A DNA stretch of 37,531 bases from Candidatus Dechloromonas phosphorivorans. GTDB taxonomy: Bacteria > Pseudomonadota > Gammaproteobacteria > Burkholderiales > Rhodocyclaceae. A program made the position numbers and the translations under genes. The notes under the pieces are model-generated. The model did no database searches, was not told the DNA's origin, and saw only the letters and a program-made list of their open reading frames with translations. The stretch's first letter is position 1. The number at the start of each line of letters is the position of its first letter. Shown here piece after piece: positions 18,750 to 26,337 of the stretch. The stretch spans positions 1-37,531 of the forward strand of contig JADJMS010000048.1 of assembly GCA_016709495.1 (NCBI GenBank), written 5' to 3'.

Positions 18750-20618
18750 TTATTTCGGACTGTAACGCACGCCGATGAAGGCGTTGGTGCCGGGGGTTGC
18801 GTAATCAGCCGCTAGCTCGTAATTGCGGTCGAACAGGTTATTAACCCGGGCAAAAACCGACCAATCCTTCGCAAAGTTGTAGGCGCCGTAGAGGTTGGTT
18901 AGTGCATAACCGCTCAGTTTCCGCGTATTGGCATCGGTGTCATAACGGCGGTCGCTGGCTTGCAACTCGACACGCCATTCCCAGGCGCCCAGCTGTTGTC
19001 CCACTGCGGCAGACCCAAAGTTGGTGGCACGGCGTGCCAACTGACGACCAGTGTCGGCATCGCGTGGGTCGAGGTAGTTGTAATTGGCGCCCAGCTTGAA
19101 ACTGCCGACTTGTCCTTCGTAGGCCAGGGTGCTGCCTTCAAGACGTGCATTGCCGATGTTATTTGGCGTGTAAGCAAAGGAGCCGGGGGGCGATTCGGTC
19201 CATGAAATCAGGTTGTTGACCTGATTCAGATACCAGGTCAGTGAGACGTGATGCATGCCTGTTTCGTAATGCAGCGCGGCCTCGCGGTTACGCGAGGACT
19301 CCGGCAACAGGTTGGGATTGCCCTGGCTGCCAAAGGTCAGCGGGTAATACAGGTCGTTGAACGACGGCGCCTTGAAGGCGGTGCCGTAGCTTATGTTTGC
19401 ACGCCAGGCATCACTGATCTGGTAACCGTAGGCGATGGCGCCGGTGGTCTTGCCATTGAACTGCGAGTTTTCATCGTAGCGCAGGTTGGTTTGCAGGCGG
19501 TGTGACTCGTATTTGGTGCTCCAGCCGGCCAGAATCGAATCGATGGTGCGTTGATCGGTGCGGTAATTGCCCGTCCCGCTGACACGCTGATCGAGGCGCT
19601 CGACACCGAGCAGGAAGCTGCCAATGCCTGTCTTGATGTCATTCTGCCAGGCGTATTGTTCCTGATCGGTACGGAACAGGCTGCTGGCGCTGCGGTTGGT
19701 CAGGTTGGTCGAATCGTCCGTGCTGTGACCAAAACGCAGGGTGCTGGTCCAGTTATTCGTCAAAGCGTTCTTCAGGTAGGTATTGAAACTGGAGACGGCG
19801 AGCTGATTGCGGTAATCCTTGGCCGCGTTGGCTTTCGAGAAACCACTGTCGTACTTGTTTTCACCTTCGCTGTAAAAAACGCTGGCGCCGGCCTCGTGGC
19901 CCTTGGCAAACAGGTAGGCGAGGTTGCCGCTGATACTGTTGTTGTAAAACCCGTCGCTATCCTTGTTGTAAGCGCCATTTTTGGGGTTTTTGATGCTGTT
20001 GAAACCATTGGTCCGAAAAGTGTTTGCGTTCAACGCATAGCGCCAGGCATCCTGGCTACCAGAGAAGCCGCCGCTTGCTGAATAAGTGTCGTAGGAGCCG
20101 GCACCGATTTCAGCATTGACGTGGAAAGGGCCGTTGCCCTGACGGGTGAAAATCTGGATGACGCCACCGATGGCGTCGCTACCGTAAAGTGAAGAAGCGG
20201 GGCCGCGCAGAATCTCGATGCGTTCGATTTGCTGAGCAGGAATCCGTGACCACGAGGACATCTGGCCCAATGTCGCCGAGCCGGTACGGATGCCGTCGAT
20301 CAGCACCAGCGTATGGCCGCTGCTGGTGCCGCGCATGAAAATACTACCGGTCGCCCCGTTGCTGCCTTGACTGTAAAACTCGATGCCCGGCTGGCGCGAC
20401 AAAATATCGCCCAGGGTCGACTGACCGGCCTGCTCCAGTTCCTCGCGGTCGACCACGGAAACATCGGACAAAAGTTCTGAGCTGCGCATCGCCTGCCGCG
20501 TTGCGGTGACCAGAATTGGGTCAAGCGCAGCCAGTTGCCCCGTGGCACTTCCGCATTGTTGTCTCAGGCCGGTATCCGGGCTCGCAAGTCTTGACGTATC
20601 GCCTTCCCAGGTTTGCAC
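18750..20618 (-). CDS. btuB: BtuB-type TonB-dependent receptor, N-terminal signal peptide missing
   Basis: This is an outer-membrane vitamin B12 receptor. The mature part begins near 20525 with LDPILVTATRQAM, a TonB box. The plug has GDILSRQPGIEFYSQGSNG, IFMRGTSSGHTLVLIDGIR and IERIEILRGPASSLYGSDAI. The barrel ends SVFARVNNLFDRNYELAAD and then GTNAFIGVRYSP, a normal BtuB C-terminus, giving about 595 mature residues. The open frame runs upstream to 20618, but that part lies inside the riboswitch aptamer and is not a credible protein. No in-frame ATG, GTG or TTG with a signal peptide lies between the aptamer (20564) and the TonB box. A stretch holding the leader, start codon and signal peptide appears to be deleted. 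Confidence 0.85.
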   Translation of the reverse strand: MQTWEGDTSRLASPDTGLRQQCGSATGQLAALDPILVTATRQAMRSSELLSDVSVVDREELEQAGQSTLGDILSRQPGIEFYSQGSNGATGSIFMRGTSSGHTLVLIDGIRTGSATLGQMSSWSRIPAQQIERIEILRGPASSLYGSDAIGGVIQIFTRQGNGPFHVNAEIGAGSYDTYSASGGFSGSQDAWRYALNANTFRTNGFNSIKNPKNGAYNKDSDGFYNNSISGNLAYLFAKGHEAGASVFYSEGENKYDSGFSKANAAKDYRNQLAVSSFNTYLKNALTNNWTSTLRFGHSTDDSTNLTNRSASSLFRTDQEQYAWQNDIKTGIGSFLLGVERLDQRVSGTGNYRTDQRTIDSILAGWSTKYESHRLQTNLRYDENSQFNGKTTGAIAYGYQISDAWRANISYGTAFKAPSFNDLYYPLTFGSQGNPNLLPESSRNREAALHYETGMHHVSLTWYLNQVNNLISWTESPPGSFAYTPNNIGNARLEGSTLAYEGQVGSFKLGANYNYLDPRDADTGRQLARRATNFGSAAVGQQLGAWEWRVELQASDRRYDTDANTRKLSGYALTNLYGAYNFAKDWSVFARVNNLFDRNYELAADYATPGTNAFIGVRYSPK

Positions 20619-20740
20619 CCAGTGGCCTTGTGATACGCCCGCACTTGCTTACCGTTGCGGGGGCAGCAGCGGAATGGTCTTTTGAAGACGCACCGCTTTC
20701 CCGTTTAACTGCGCTTGGAGAATCCTTGCACAGCACCTGA
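20564..20740 (-). promoter_or_regulatory. Cobalamin riboswitch 2
   Basis: On the minus strand the P1 pair is TCAGG (20736-20740) with CCTGA (20564-20568). Conserved blocks: AAACGGGAAAGCGGTGCG, GCCCCCGCAACGGTAAGCAAG, the B12 box GGCCACTGGG, GGGAAGGCGATACG, GTCAAGACTTGCGAG and GGATACCGGCCTGA. It has the same 177-nt length as riboswitch 1. It would control btuB and, by read-through, the whole chain down to the DUF2149 gene, because those genes overlap or are spaced by no more than 15 bases. Confidence 0.95.
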
Positions 20741-20833
20741 CACGGCGCGCATTCTACATGGGGTCATGCCGCGCTGCACCAGAATTGTGTGTTTGCTTTT
20801 CTACAAACCACTTTGAGAATAAAGGCTTAGTCC

Positions 20834-20863
20834 TTGACCATGCGGCATTTTTCCCACTATAGT
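20834..20863 (+). promoter_or_regulatory. Candidate sigma-70 promoter for zapB-zapA-6S
   Basis: TTGACC (20834-20839) and TATAGT (20858-20863) are separated by 18 bases. The predicted start of transcription falls within a few bases of the ATG at 20871, implying a very short or absent leader. The region 20741-20870 otherwise holds only this and the presumed opposite promoter for the btuB transcript. Confidence 0.4.
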
Positions 20864-20870
20864 ACGCGCC

Positions 20871-21068
20871 ATGAATAGTGAACTCGAAGCGCTCGAAGCC
20901 AAGATTGAACAGGTCGTTGCCCTGGTCCACCAATTGCGTGCCGAGAACGATGTACTGAAAAATCAGATGACAGCGGCAGAGTCCGAACGACTGCACCTGC
21001 GCCAGACGATGACCGCTGCCCGCGAGCGACTTGAAGGCCTGGTCGACAAACTTCCCGAGGATGCATGA
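20871..21068 (+). CDS. ZapB-like/TIGR02449 coiled-coil protein
   Basis: A 65-residue, almost entirely helical protein (EALEAKIEQVVALVHQLRAE, NDVLKNQMTAAESERLHLR) with heptad-like leucine/valine spacing, hence a coiled coil. Position directly before zapA and the TIGR02449-like sequence identify it as the small coiled-coil partner often annotated as a cell-division or ZapB-like protein. Likely cytoplasmic and associated with the Z ring. The stop is 1 base before the zapA ATG. Confidence 0.8.
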   Translation: MNSELEALEAKIEQVVALVHQLRAENDVLKNQMTAAESERLHLRQTMTAARERLEGLVDKLPEDA

Positions 21069-21069
21069 G

Positions 21070-21405
21070 ATGAGCGGCGAGCCAAACTTTCTCGACGTCA
21101 AGATCATGGGCCGTGAATATCGGGTCGCCTGTGCGCCGGAAGAGCGTGACGGCTTGCTTGCTGCGGTTGATCTGGTCGATAACAAAATGCGTGAAATCGC
21201 CCAGCGCACCAAGAACACCATTGCCGAGCGCGTCGCCGTCATGGCCGCCCTGAACATTGCACACGAGCACCTTTCCGGTGCTTCTGGCGGGGCCGCAAAA
21301 AATCTCGCAGAAGGTGTTGATACTTCTGACGCGAAGCGTATGATCAATCGCATGGGAGCACGGATTGATACCGTGCTGGCGCCCCAGCAGCAACTGGACA
21401 TTTGA
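21070..21405 (+). CDS. zapA: Cell division protein ZapA
   Basis: A 111-residue ZapA, which bundles FtsZ filaments at midcell. Recognisable blocks: FLDVKIMGREYRVACAPEE, LLAAVDLVDNKMREI and ERVAVMAALNIAHEHL, followed by a charged tail. I chose ATG 21070 rather than upstream in-frame ATGs at 21031 or 21061 because those overlap the zapB-like gene and the family starts with a short tail before the V-x-I-x-G-x-x-Y motif. The 6S RNA gene follows, as in many proteobacteria. Confidence 0.93.
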   Translation: MSGEPNFLDVKIMGREYRVACAPEERDGLLAAVDLVDNKMREIAQRTKNTIAERVAVMAALNIAHEHLSGASGGAAKNLAEGVDTSDAKRMINRMGARIDTVLAPQQQLDI

Positions 21406-21429
21406 ATCCTTTCGTTGTTGTAGCGCTGT

Positions 21430-21622
21430 CCGCCGATCGTCCCCTGCGGTGTTCGTTTAGACCATATATTCCTTGAACCAATGCTAATTGGCATCGGTTA
21501 CTGACCAGATAAACCGCTGTTGTGCGCACCCTTCGTCGGTTGTGCCTGATGCGGAAGGAAGGTAACCACTCTGAACCCAGGTTCAGGATGCCGGTCTGAC
21601 GGCACTCGCGGGGGCTTTTTTT
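21430..21622 (+). ncRNA. ssrS: 6S RNA
   Basis: Located directly after zapA, the usual proteobacterial site. The 5' arm CCCCTGCGGTG (21441-21451) can pair with the 3' arm CACTCGCGGGGG (21603-21614) with small bulges, closing a long rod. The middle contains TTGAACC, AATGCTAATTGGCATCGGTT and GGTAACC-like elements of the central bubble region. A T7 run (21616-21622) follows the closing stem as a terminator. 6S RNA mimics an open promoter and sequesters sigma-70 RNA polymerase in slow growth. The 5' end is approximate. Confidence 0.78.
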
Positions 21623-21632
21623 GCCCTGGAAG

Positions 21633-22058
21633 ATGATGAAGTTTCTCTTCACACTCGCTCTGTTCCTGAGCCTCTCTGCTTGTTCATCGACACCCTCCAT
21701 GCCAGACGAACCCTTGCTTGACCGCTATTGGCGCGCCATTGAGATCGAAGGCAAGCCGGTCACCGTGCTCAACAACCGAGCTGAACCGCATCTCGTGCTG
21801 GCGGCCGAAAATCGCACGCATGGTTCAGATGGGTGCAATCGCTTTAATGGCAGTTACGAGACGACAGCGCAGACGCTGCGTTTTGGGCGTCTGGCGAGCA
21901 CCATGATGGCTTGCATTCCGCCAGTTGATCTGATGTCGCGTGAATTCAATGCCGTACTTATCGCGACCAACGCTTGCCGGATTCAAGGCAAGCAACTCAC
22001 CTTGCTCGACGGCGAGGGCCGTGTCCGCATGCGTCTCGAAGCAACGGCCCTGAAGTAA
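21633..22058 (+). CDS. META-domain lipoprotein (HslJ-like)
   Basis: About 141 residues. The N-terminus MMKFLFTLALFLSLSACSS is a lipoprotein signal with the lipobox LSAC. The rest is a META/HslJ domain: RYWRAIEIEGKPVTV, PHLVLAAENRTHGSDGCNRFNGSYE and the conserved late block FGRLASTMMACIPPVDLMSREF, with the two cysteines typical of the family. A role in envelope stress or heat resistance is proposed for HslJ-like proteins. The first ATG at 21633 or the second at 21636 could start it; the ATG at 21621 lies in the 6S terminator run. The EVE gene follows after 8 bases. Confidence 0.82.
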   Translation: MMKFLFTLALFLSLSACSSTPSMPDEPLLDRYWRAIEIEGKPVTVLNNRAEPHLVLAAENRTHGSDGCNRFNGSYETTAQTLRFGRLASTMMACIPPVDLMSREFNAVLIATNACRIQGKQLTLLDGEGRVRMRLEATALK

Positions 22059-22066
22059 GTGACACC

Positions 22067-22534
22067 ATGCAGTTCTGGTTGATGAAGTCTGAGCCGGATG
22101 AGGTGTCGATCGATCATCTTGCTAATTTACCTGCTCAAACGGTGCCCTGGTTCGGGGTGAGGAATTATCAGGCACGCAATTTTATGTGCGATGCAATGCA
22201 GATTGGCGACCTCGCCTTTTTCTACCATTCCGGATGTGCAGAACCGGGGATTGCCGGGATTTGCGAGGTCTGTTCCGAACCCTACCCGGACGAAACCCAA
22301 TTCATTGCGGTCAACCCGTATTTTGACCCGAAATCTTCGCCCGATAAGCCGCGCTGGTGGCTGCGCGATGTGCGTTTCGTCAGCAAGACTCGATTTGTCA
22401 GCTTGGCTGAAATGCGCGCCGCACCGGAACTTGCTAACATGCGCCTCCTTGCTCGCGGCAATCGGCTGTCGATTACGCCGGTTTCAGCCGAAGAGTGGCA
22501 GTTCATCACGCAACATTTGATGGGGCAGCAATGA
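22067..22534 (+). CDS. EVE domain protein
   Basis: A 155-residue single-domain EVE (PUA/YTH-like) protein, intact. Signatures: MQFWLMKSEPDEVSIDHL, WFGVRNYQARNFM, GDLAFFYHSGCAEPGIAGI, FDPKSSPDKPRWWLRDV and the C-terminal ITPVSAEEWQFI. EVE domains are proposed to bind modified nucleobases in RNA or DNA; the target here is unknown. Its stop overlaps the start of the TauE/SafE gene (ATGA), so the two are co-translated. Confidence 0.9.
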   Translation: MQFWLMKSEPDEVSIDHLANLPAQTVPWFGVRNYQARNFMCDAMQIGDLAFFYHSGCAEPGIAGICEVCSEPYPDETQFIAVNPYFDPKSSPDKPRWWLRDVRFVSKTRFVSLAEMRAAPELANMRLLARGNRLSITPVSAEEWQFITQHLMGQQ

Positions 22535-23337
22535 CGATCTGGTGGTTGGGGTATATCGCACTCGGTGCTTTTGCCGGTTTTTTTGCCGGTTTGCTGGGCA
22601 TCGGTGGCGGCTCGGTGATGGTGCCGCTGCTCGTCATGATGTTTGCGGCGCAGGGTTTTCCAACTGGCGAGGTGATGCATCTGGCACTTGGCACCTCGAT
22701 GGCGGCCATTTTTTTCACCTCGATTTCCAGTGTGCGGACGCATCATGCGCACGGTGCCGTGTTGTGGCCGATAGTCGCCCGCATCACGCCAGGTATTGTG
22801 CTTGGCACTTTGATCGGTACACATATTGCCAGTCTGGTGCCGACCAGGGTGCTGGCCTTGATCTTTACGGTTTTCATTTGTTACGTTTCCGTTCAGATGA
22901 TTCTCAATGTGAAACCAAAACCACACCGCGAGATGCCGGGTGTGATCGGCACGTCACTGGTTGGTGCCTTTATTGGCGGGCTTTCCTGTCTGGTGGCGAT
23001 TGGTGGCGGCGCTTTGTCGGTGCCCTTCATGACCTGGTGTAACGTCAAGGTTCAACATGCAATCGGTACGTCGGCGGCGATTGGGTTCCCGATTGCCCTG
23101 GGCGGTGCCTTGGGCTATATCTGGAATGGCTGGTCGGTTGCTGGTTTGCCTTCAGGCAGTTTGGGTTTCGTTTATTTGCCGGCAGTTGTTGGCGTGGCTT
23201 TCGTCAGCGTCCTGACAGCACCGATTGGCGCGCGCATGACCCACCAGTTGCCGGTGGCAACGCTGAAGCGGGTATTTGCTGCGATCCTGCTGATTCTTGC
23301 TGCCAAAATGCTCTGGGGCTTGTTCAGCACGCCTTGA
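22531..23337 (+). CDS. TauE/SafE-family membrane exporter
   Basis: A 268-residue integral membrane protein with about eight helices and the TauE/SafE repeat signature GFFAGLLGIGGGSVMVPLL near the N-terminus and its second copy GGLSCLVAIGGGALSVPFM near residue 150. Members move sulfite, sulfoacetate or other organic anions. The substrate cannot be told here. The start at 22531 overlaps the EVE stop, and its last 14 bases overlap the convergent enoyl-CoA hydratase gene. Confidence 0.85.
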   Translation: MTIWWLGYIALGAFAGFFAGLLGIGGGSVMVPLLVMMFAAQGFPTGEVMHLALGTSMAAIFFTSISSVRTHHAHGAVLWPIVARITPGIVLGTLIGTHIASLVPTRVLALIFTVFICYVSVQMILNVKPKPHREMPGVIGTSLVGAFIGGLSCLVAIGGGALSVPFMTWCNVKVQHAIGTSAAIGFPIALGGALGYIWNGWSVAGLPSGSLGFVYLPAVVGVAFVSVLTAPIGARMTHQLPVATLKRVFAAILLILAAKMLWGLFSTP

Positions 23338-24100
23338 ACGCTGGTTTGCGTTTTTCCAGAAAGGCTGCGAGGCCTTCCTTGTAATCCTCGGTGTCGAGGA
23401 AAGCGAAGGACGCAGTTTTTTCTTCCTCGCTTAACGGTTTTCCATCGAGCAATCGGCTGATCCATTGTTTATGCCAGCCGGCAACCAGCGGTGCGCCGGC
23501 GCAGATGCGTTTGGCTGTGGCGTAGGCCTCGCTTTCGGTTTCGTCGTCAGCAACGACGCGTGTGACCAGTCCTTTTGCGTAAGCCTCGGTCGCGTTCAGG
23601 ATGCGACCTTCGAGCAGAATTTCCTTCATCACTGCGGCGCCGGCCAGGCGTAATAAGCCTTCCATTTCGCCGGGATACATTGAAAAGCCCAGGCGATTGA
23701 TTGGTGCGCCAAAGCGTGCGCTTTCGCCACAGATCCGGAAGTCACAAACGCCGGCAATTTCCAGTCCGCCACCAATGCAAGCACCTTGAATCAAGGCAAC
23801 GGTTGGGTGTGGGCAGCTGTCAATTGCTTGCAGGGCAAGTGCGACTTGGCCGTGATAGTGCAGTGCTTGATCGAGTGTTGTACGGGCGGTGACAAATTCT
23901 TCCAGGTCGCCACCGGCAGCAAAGGCGTCATTGCCGGCACCACGTAGCACGACGCAGCGAATGTTACGGTCAACGCTGATTTCTGCCATATTTTTTGCAA
24001 GTTGCTGCCACATGCCGAGATTGATGGCATTCAGCTTGCCGGGGTTGCTAAAAGTGAGTGTGGCGATCTCGCCAGCACAAGAAAAATCAATGGTGCCCAT
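23324..24100 (-). CDS. Enoyl-CoA hydratase/isomerase family protein
   Basis: A 258-residue crotonase-fold enzyme, intact. The oxyanion-hole segment is GNDAFAAGGDLEEF, and the second is IQGACIGGGLEIAGVCDFRI followed by SARFGAPINRLGFSMYPGE. The C-terminal CoA-binding tail is FLEKRKPAFKAC. Crotonases hydrate or isomerise acyl-CoAs; the exact substrate is unclear. The second catalytic region (GFSMYPGEMEGL) lacks an obvious hydratase-type Glu pair, so isomerase or other activities are possible. The gene stands alone on the minus strand between TauE and DUF485-actP. Confidence 0.82.
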   Translation of the reverse strand: MGTIDFSCAGEIATLTFSNPGKLNAINLGMWQQLAKNMAEISVDRNIRCVVLRGAGNDAFAAGGDLEEFVTARTTLDQALHYHGQVALALQAIDSCPHPTVALIQGACIGGGLEIAGVCDFRICGESARFGAPINRLGFSMYPGEMEGLLRLAGAAVMKEILLEGRILNATEAYAKGLVTRVVADDETESEAYATAKRICAGAPLVAGWHKQWISRLLDGKPLSEEEKTASFAFLDTEDYKEGLAAFLEKRKPAFKAC

Positions 24101-24231
24101 GGGTTAGCTCAAGTGACCATAAATAATGTAGGGGATTTGGCGATGCGGATCAATTACATCGGGTCTTATATAAGATAGAATAACATCGCCACAGTTAGGG
24201 TAATTATTAATTATAAATAGGAGATTAAGCC

Positions 24232-24552
24232 ATGAGCAGCGCTATGTATGAGCGGATGCGGGTCAATCCCAAGTTCCAGGAGCTGGTTGCAAAGCGGGGG
24301 CGCTTTGCCTGGACGTTGGCCTTTATCGTTTTAAGCATGTTTTACGGTTTCGTGATGGTGGTGGCGTTTAATCCCACCGCTCTCGGGCAACCGGTTTCTG
24401 AAGGATCGTTCGTCACGGTTGGTGTCGTTGTCGAACTCTTCATGTTTATCTTCTTCTGGTCGCTGACAGCCGTTTATGTCCGCCGTGCCAATACTGAATT
24501 TGATGCCTTGACGCAAGAAATCGTCAAGGAAGCCTGGAAGGAGAATAAATAA
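24232..24552 (+). CDS. DUF485 membrane protein
   Basis: A 106-residue inner-membrane protein with two helices (FAWTLAFIVLSMFYGFVMV and VGVVVELFMFIFFWSLTAVY) followed by the charged tail RANTEFDALTQEIVKEAW, the DUF485/YjcH pattern. These proteins are almost always encoded just before acetate permease ActP and are thought to be its partner. AGGAGA lies 8 bases before the ATG. The stop overlaps the actP start by one base. The AT-rich upstream stretch (24101-24231) should contain the promoter, but I could not single it out. Confidence 0.9.
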   Translation: MSSAMYERMRVNPKFQELVAKRGRFAWTLAFIVLSMFYGFVMVVAFNPTALGQPVSEGSFVTVGVVVELFMFIFFWSLTAVYVRRANTEFDALTQEIVKEAWKENK

Positions 24553-26226
24553 TGCGTCGTCTGACTCAACTTACCGCTGCACTCGGCCTCTTCGCAATCG
24601 CAGCCACGGCTTATGCCGGTGGTCCGCTCGAGGGCGTCACCGAAAAGCAGGCGACCAACTGGCACGCCATCATCATGTTCTGCCTCTTTGTCTGCATGAC
24701 GATGGGCATTACCTACTGGGCTTCCAGCCGTACCAAATCAACCGCTGATTTCTACACGGCTGGCGGCGGTATCACCGGCTTCCAGAACGGTCTGGCGATT
24801 GCCGGCGACTACATGTCTGCCGCGACGCTGCTCGGTCTGACCGCCATGGTCTATGGTCAAGGGCTACGACGGCTACATCTACATGCTGGCTTTCTTTGCC
24901 GGCTGGCCGATCATCCTCTTCCTGATGGCCGAACGCCTCCGCAACCTTGGCAAGTTCACCTTCTCCGACATCACCGCTTATCGCCTCGATCAGGGCAAGG
25001 TCCGCACGATGGCGGCAATTTCGTCGTTGGTAGTTGTCTGCTTCTACCTGATTGCGCAGATGGTCGGTGCCGGTCAGCTGATCAAACTGCTTTTCGGTCT
25101 GGAATACAACGTCGCGATCTTCGCGGTAGGTATCCTGATGATGGTCTATGTCACCTTCGGCGGCATGGTTGCAACGACCTGGGTGCAGATCATCAAGGCC
25201 TGCATGCTGCTCGCTGGTGGTACGCTGGTCATGGTGCTGGCCTTCAGTCAGTTCAACTTCTCTTTCGCCACCTTGGTCGAAAAAGCTTCTTCATTGCACA
25301 AGCTCGGTCCCAAGCTGATGTATCCGGGTAGCTTGCTGGCTGATCCGGTGACCGCTATTTCATTAGGCCTTGGCCTGATGTTTGGCACCGCCGGTCTGCC
25401 GCACATCCTGATGCGCTTCTTTACCGTGACCGATGCCAAGGAAGCCCGTAAATCCGTGCTTTACGCCTCCGGTTTCGTTGCCTACTTCTTCAACGTCATC
25501 TTCATCATGGGCTTGTGCGGCATCATCATCGTCGGCCAGAATCCTGAGTTTTTTGAAGCAGGCAAAGTCGGCGGCAAGATGATCGGCGGCGGCAACATGG
25601 TGGCTATGCACCTGTCCAAGGCAGTGGGCGGCGACATGCTGCTCGGCTTCCTGGCAGCCGTGGCCTTCGCAACGATTTTGGCGGTGGTTTCCGGTTTGGC
25701 GCTGGCTGGTGCATCGGCCATTTCGCATGACCTTTACGCTCGCGTAATCAAAAAGGGCACGGCTACGGAAGCTTCCGAAATCCGTGTTTCCAAAATTGCT
25801 ACCATCTGTCTTGGTTTCGTTGCCATCATCCTCGGCATCCTGTTCGAGAAGCAGAACATCGCGTTCATGGTCGGCCTGGCCTTCGGTGTTGCTGCTGCTG
25901 CCAACTTCCCGGTGCTCATCCTCTCTATGTACTGGAAGGGCTTGACGACCCGTGGCGCGCTGTTCGGTGGCTACGGTGGTCTGGTTTCCGCTGTGCTCTT
26001 CGTGCTCTTCTCGAAGTCGGTGTGGGTCGACGTGCTGCACAATCCGGCACCGCTGTTCCCTTACACCCAGCCGGCGCTGTTCGCCATGCCAATTGCCTTC
26101 TTGCTTGCTTATATCTTCTCGAAGACGGATACCAGTGTTCGTGCCGGCAAGGAAATCGAAGCTTTTGAAGATCAGTATGTGCGCGCGCAAACTGGTTTCG
26201 GTGCTTCATCGGCCAGCAACCACTAA
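24552..26226 (+). CDS. actP: Cation/acetate symporter ActP, one frameshift
   Basis: A sodium:solute symporter-family (SSS) transporter taking up acetate and other short carboxylates such as propionate. It has the signal-like first helix MRRLTQLTAALGLFAIAATAYA, then ITYWASSRTKSTADFYTAGG, GLAIAGDYMSAATLLGLTAM, FGTAGLPHILMRFFTVTDAK and AFATILAVVSGLALAGASAI. The C-terminal tail is hydrophilic. One extra base at about 24856 (VYG then KGYDGYIYM in the next frame) splits it; removing it gives 557 residues, the standard length. It forms an operon with DUF485 and is followed by a strong terminator. The propionyl-CoA genes nearby fit uptake of short fatty acids. Confidence 0.92.
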
Positions 26227-26242
26227 GCAAAACACCTGCAAC

Positions 26243-26278
26243 AAAAAACCCTGGCCGGTTCGCCCGCCAGGGTTTTTT
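26243..26278 (+). terminator. Intrinsic terminator after actP
   Basis: AAAAAACCCTGGC (26243-26255) pairs with GCCAGGGTTTTTT (26266-26278) around a 10-base loop; the A and T runs make it usable in both directions, for actP and for the convergent GntR gene. Confidence 0.85.
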
Positions 26279-26307
26279 ACGAACAAAAATTTAGGTCGAT
26301 TTTGGCC

Positions 26308-26319
26308 GTTGACCGTAAC
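26308..26319 (+). repeat. GTTGACCGTAAC 12-mer, intergenic copy 1
   Basis: This exact 12-mer lies between the actP terminator and the GntR stop. It recurs at 33959-33970 in a comparable intergenic spot, and on the minus strand inside cobN (12015-12026) and the enoyl-CoA hydratase gene (23963-23974), where it encodes Val-Asp-Arg-Asn. An AT-rich stretch precedes each copy. Confidence 0.5.
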
Positions 26320-26337
26320 AGCTTACTCGAAGCGAAC

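Noticed and set aside
20521..20736. Minus-strand ATG frame beginning inside riboswitch 2 and giving MRKCHGATGCA before btuB
   Set aside because: It is not in the btuB frame, stops within the gap and has no signal-peptide character, so it does not supply the missing btuB start.
25363..26190. Minus-strand open frame (275 codons) opposite actP
   Set aside because: Charged, His/Glu/Arg-rich translation with no domain, lying entirely within actP on the other strand.
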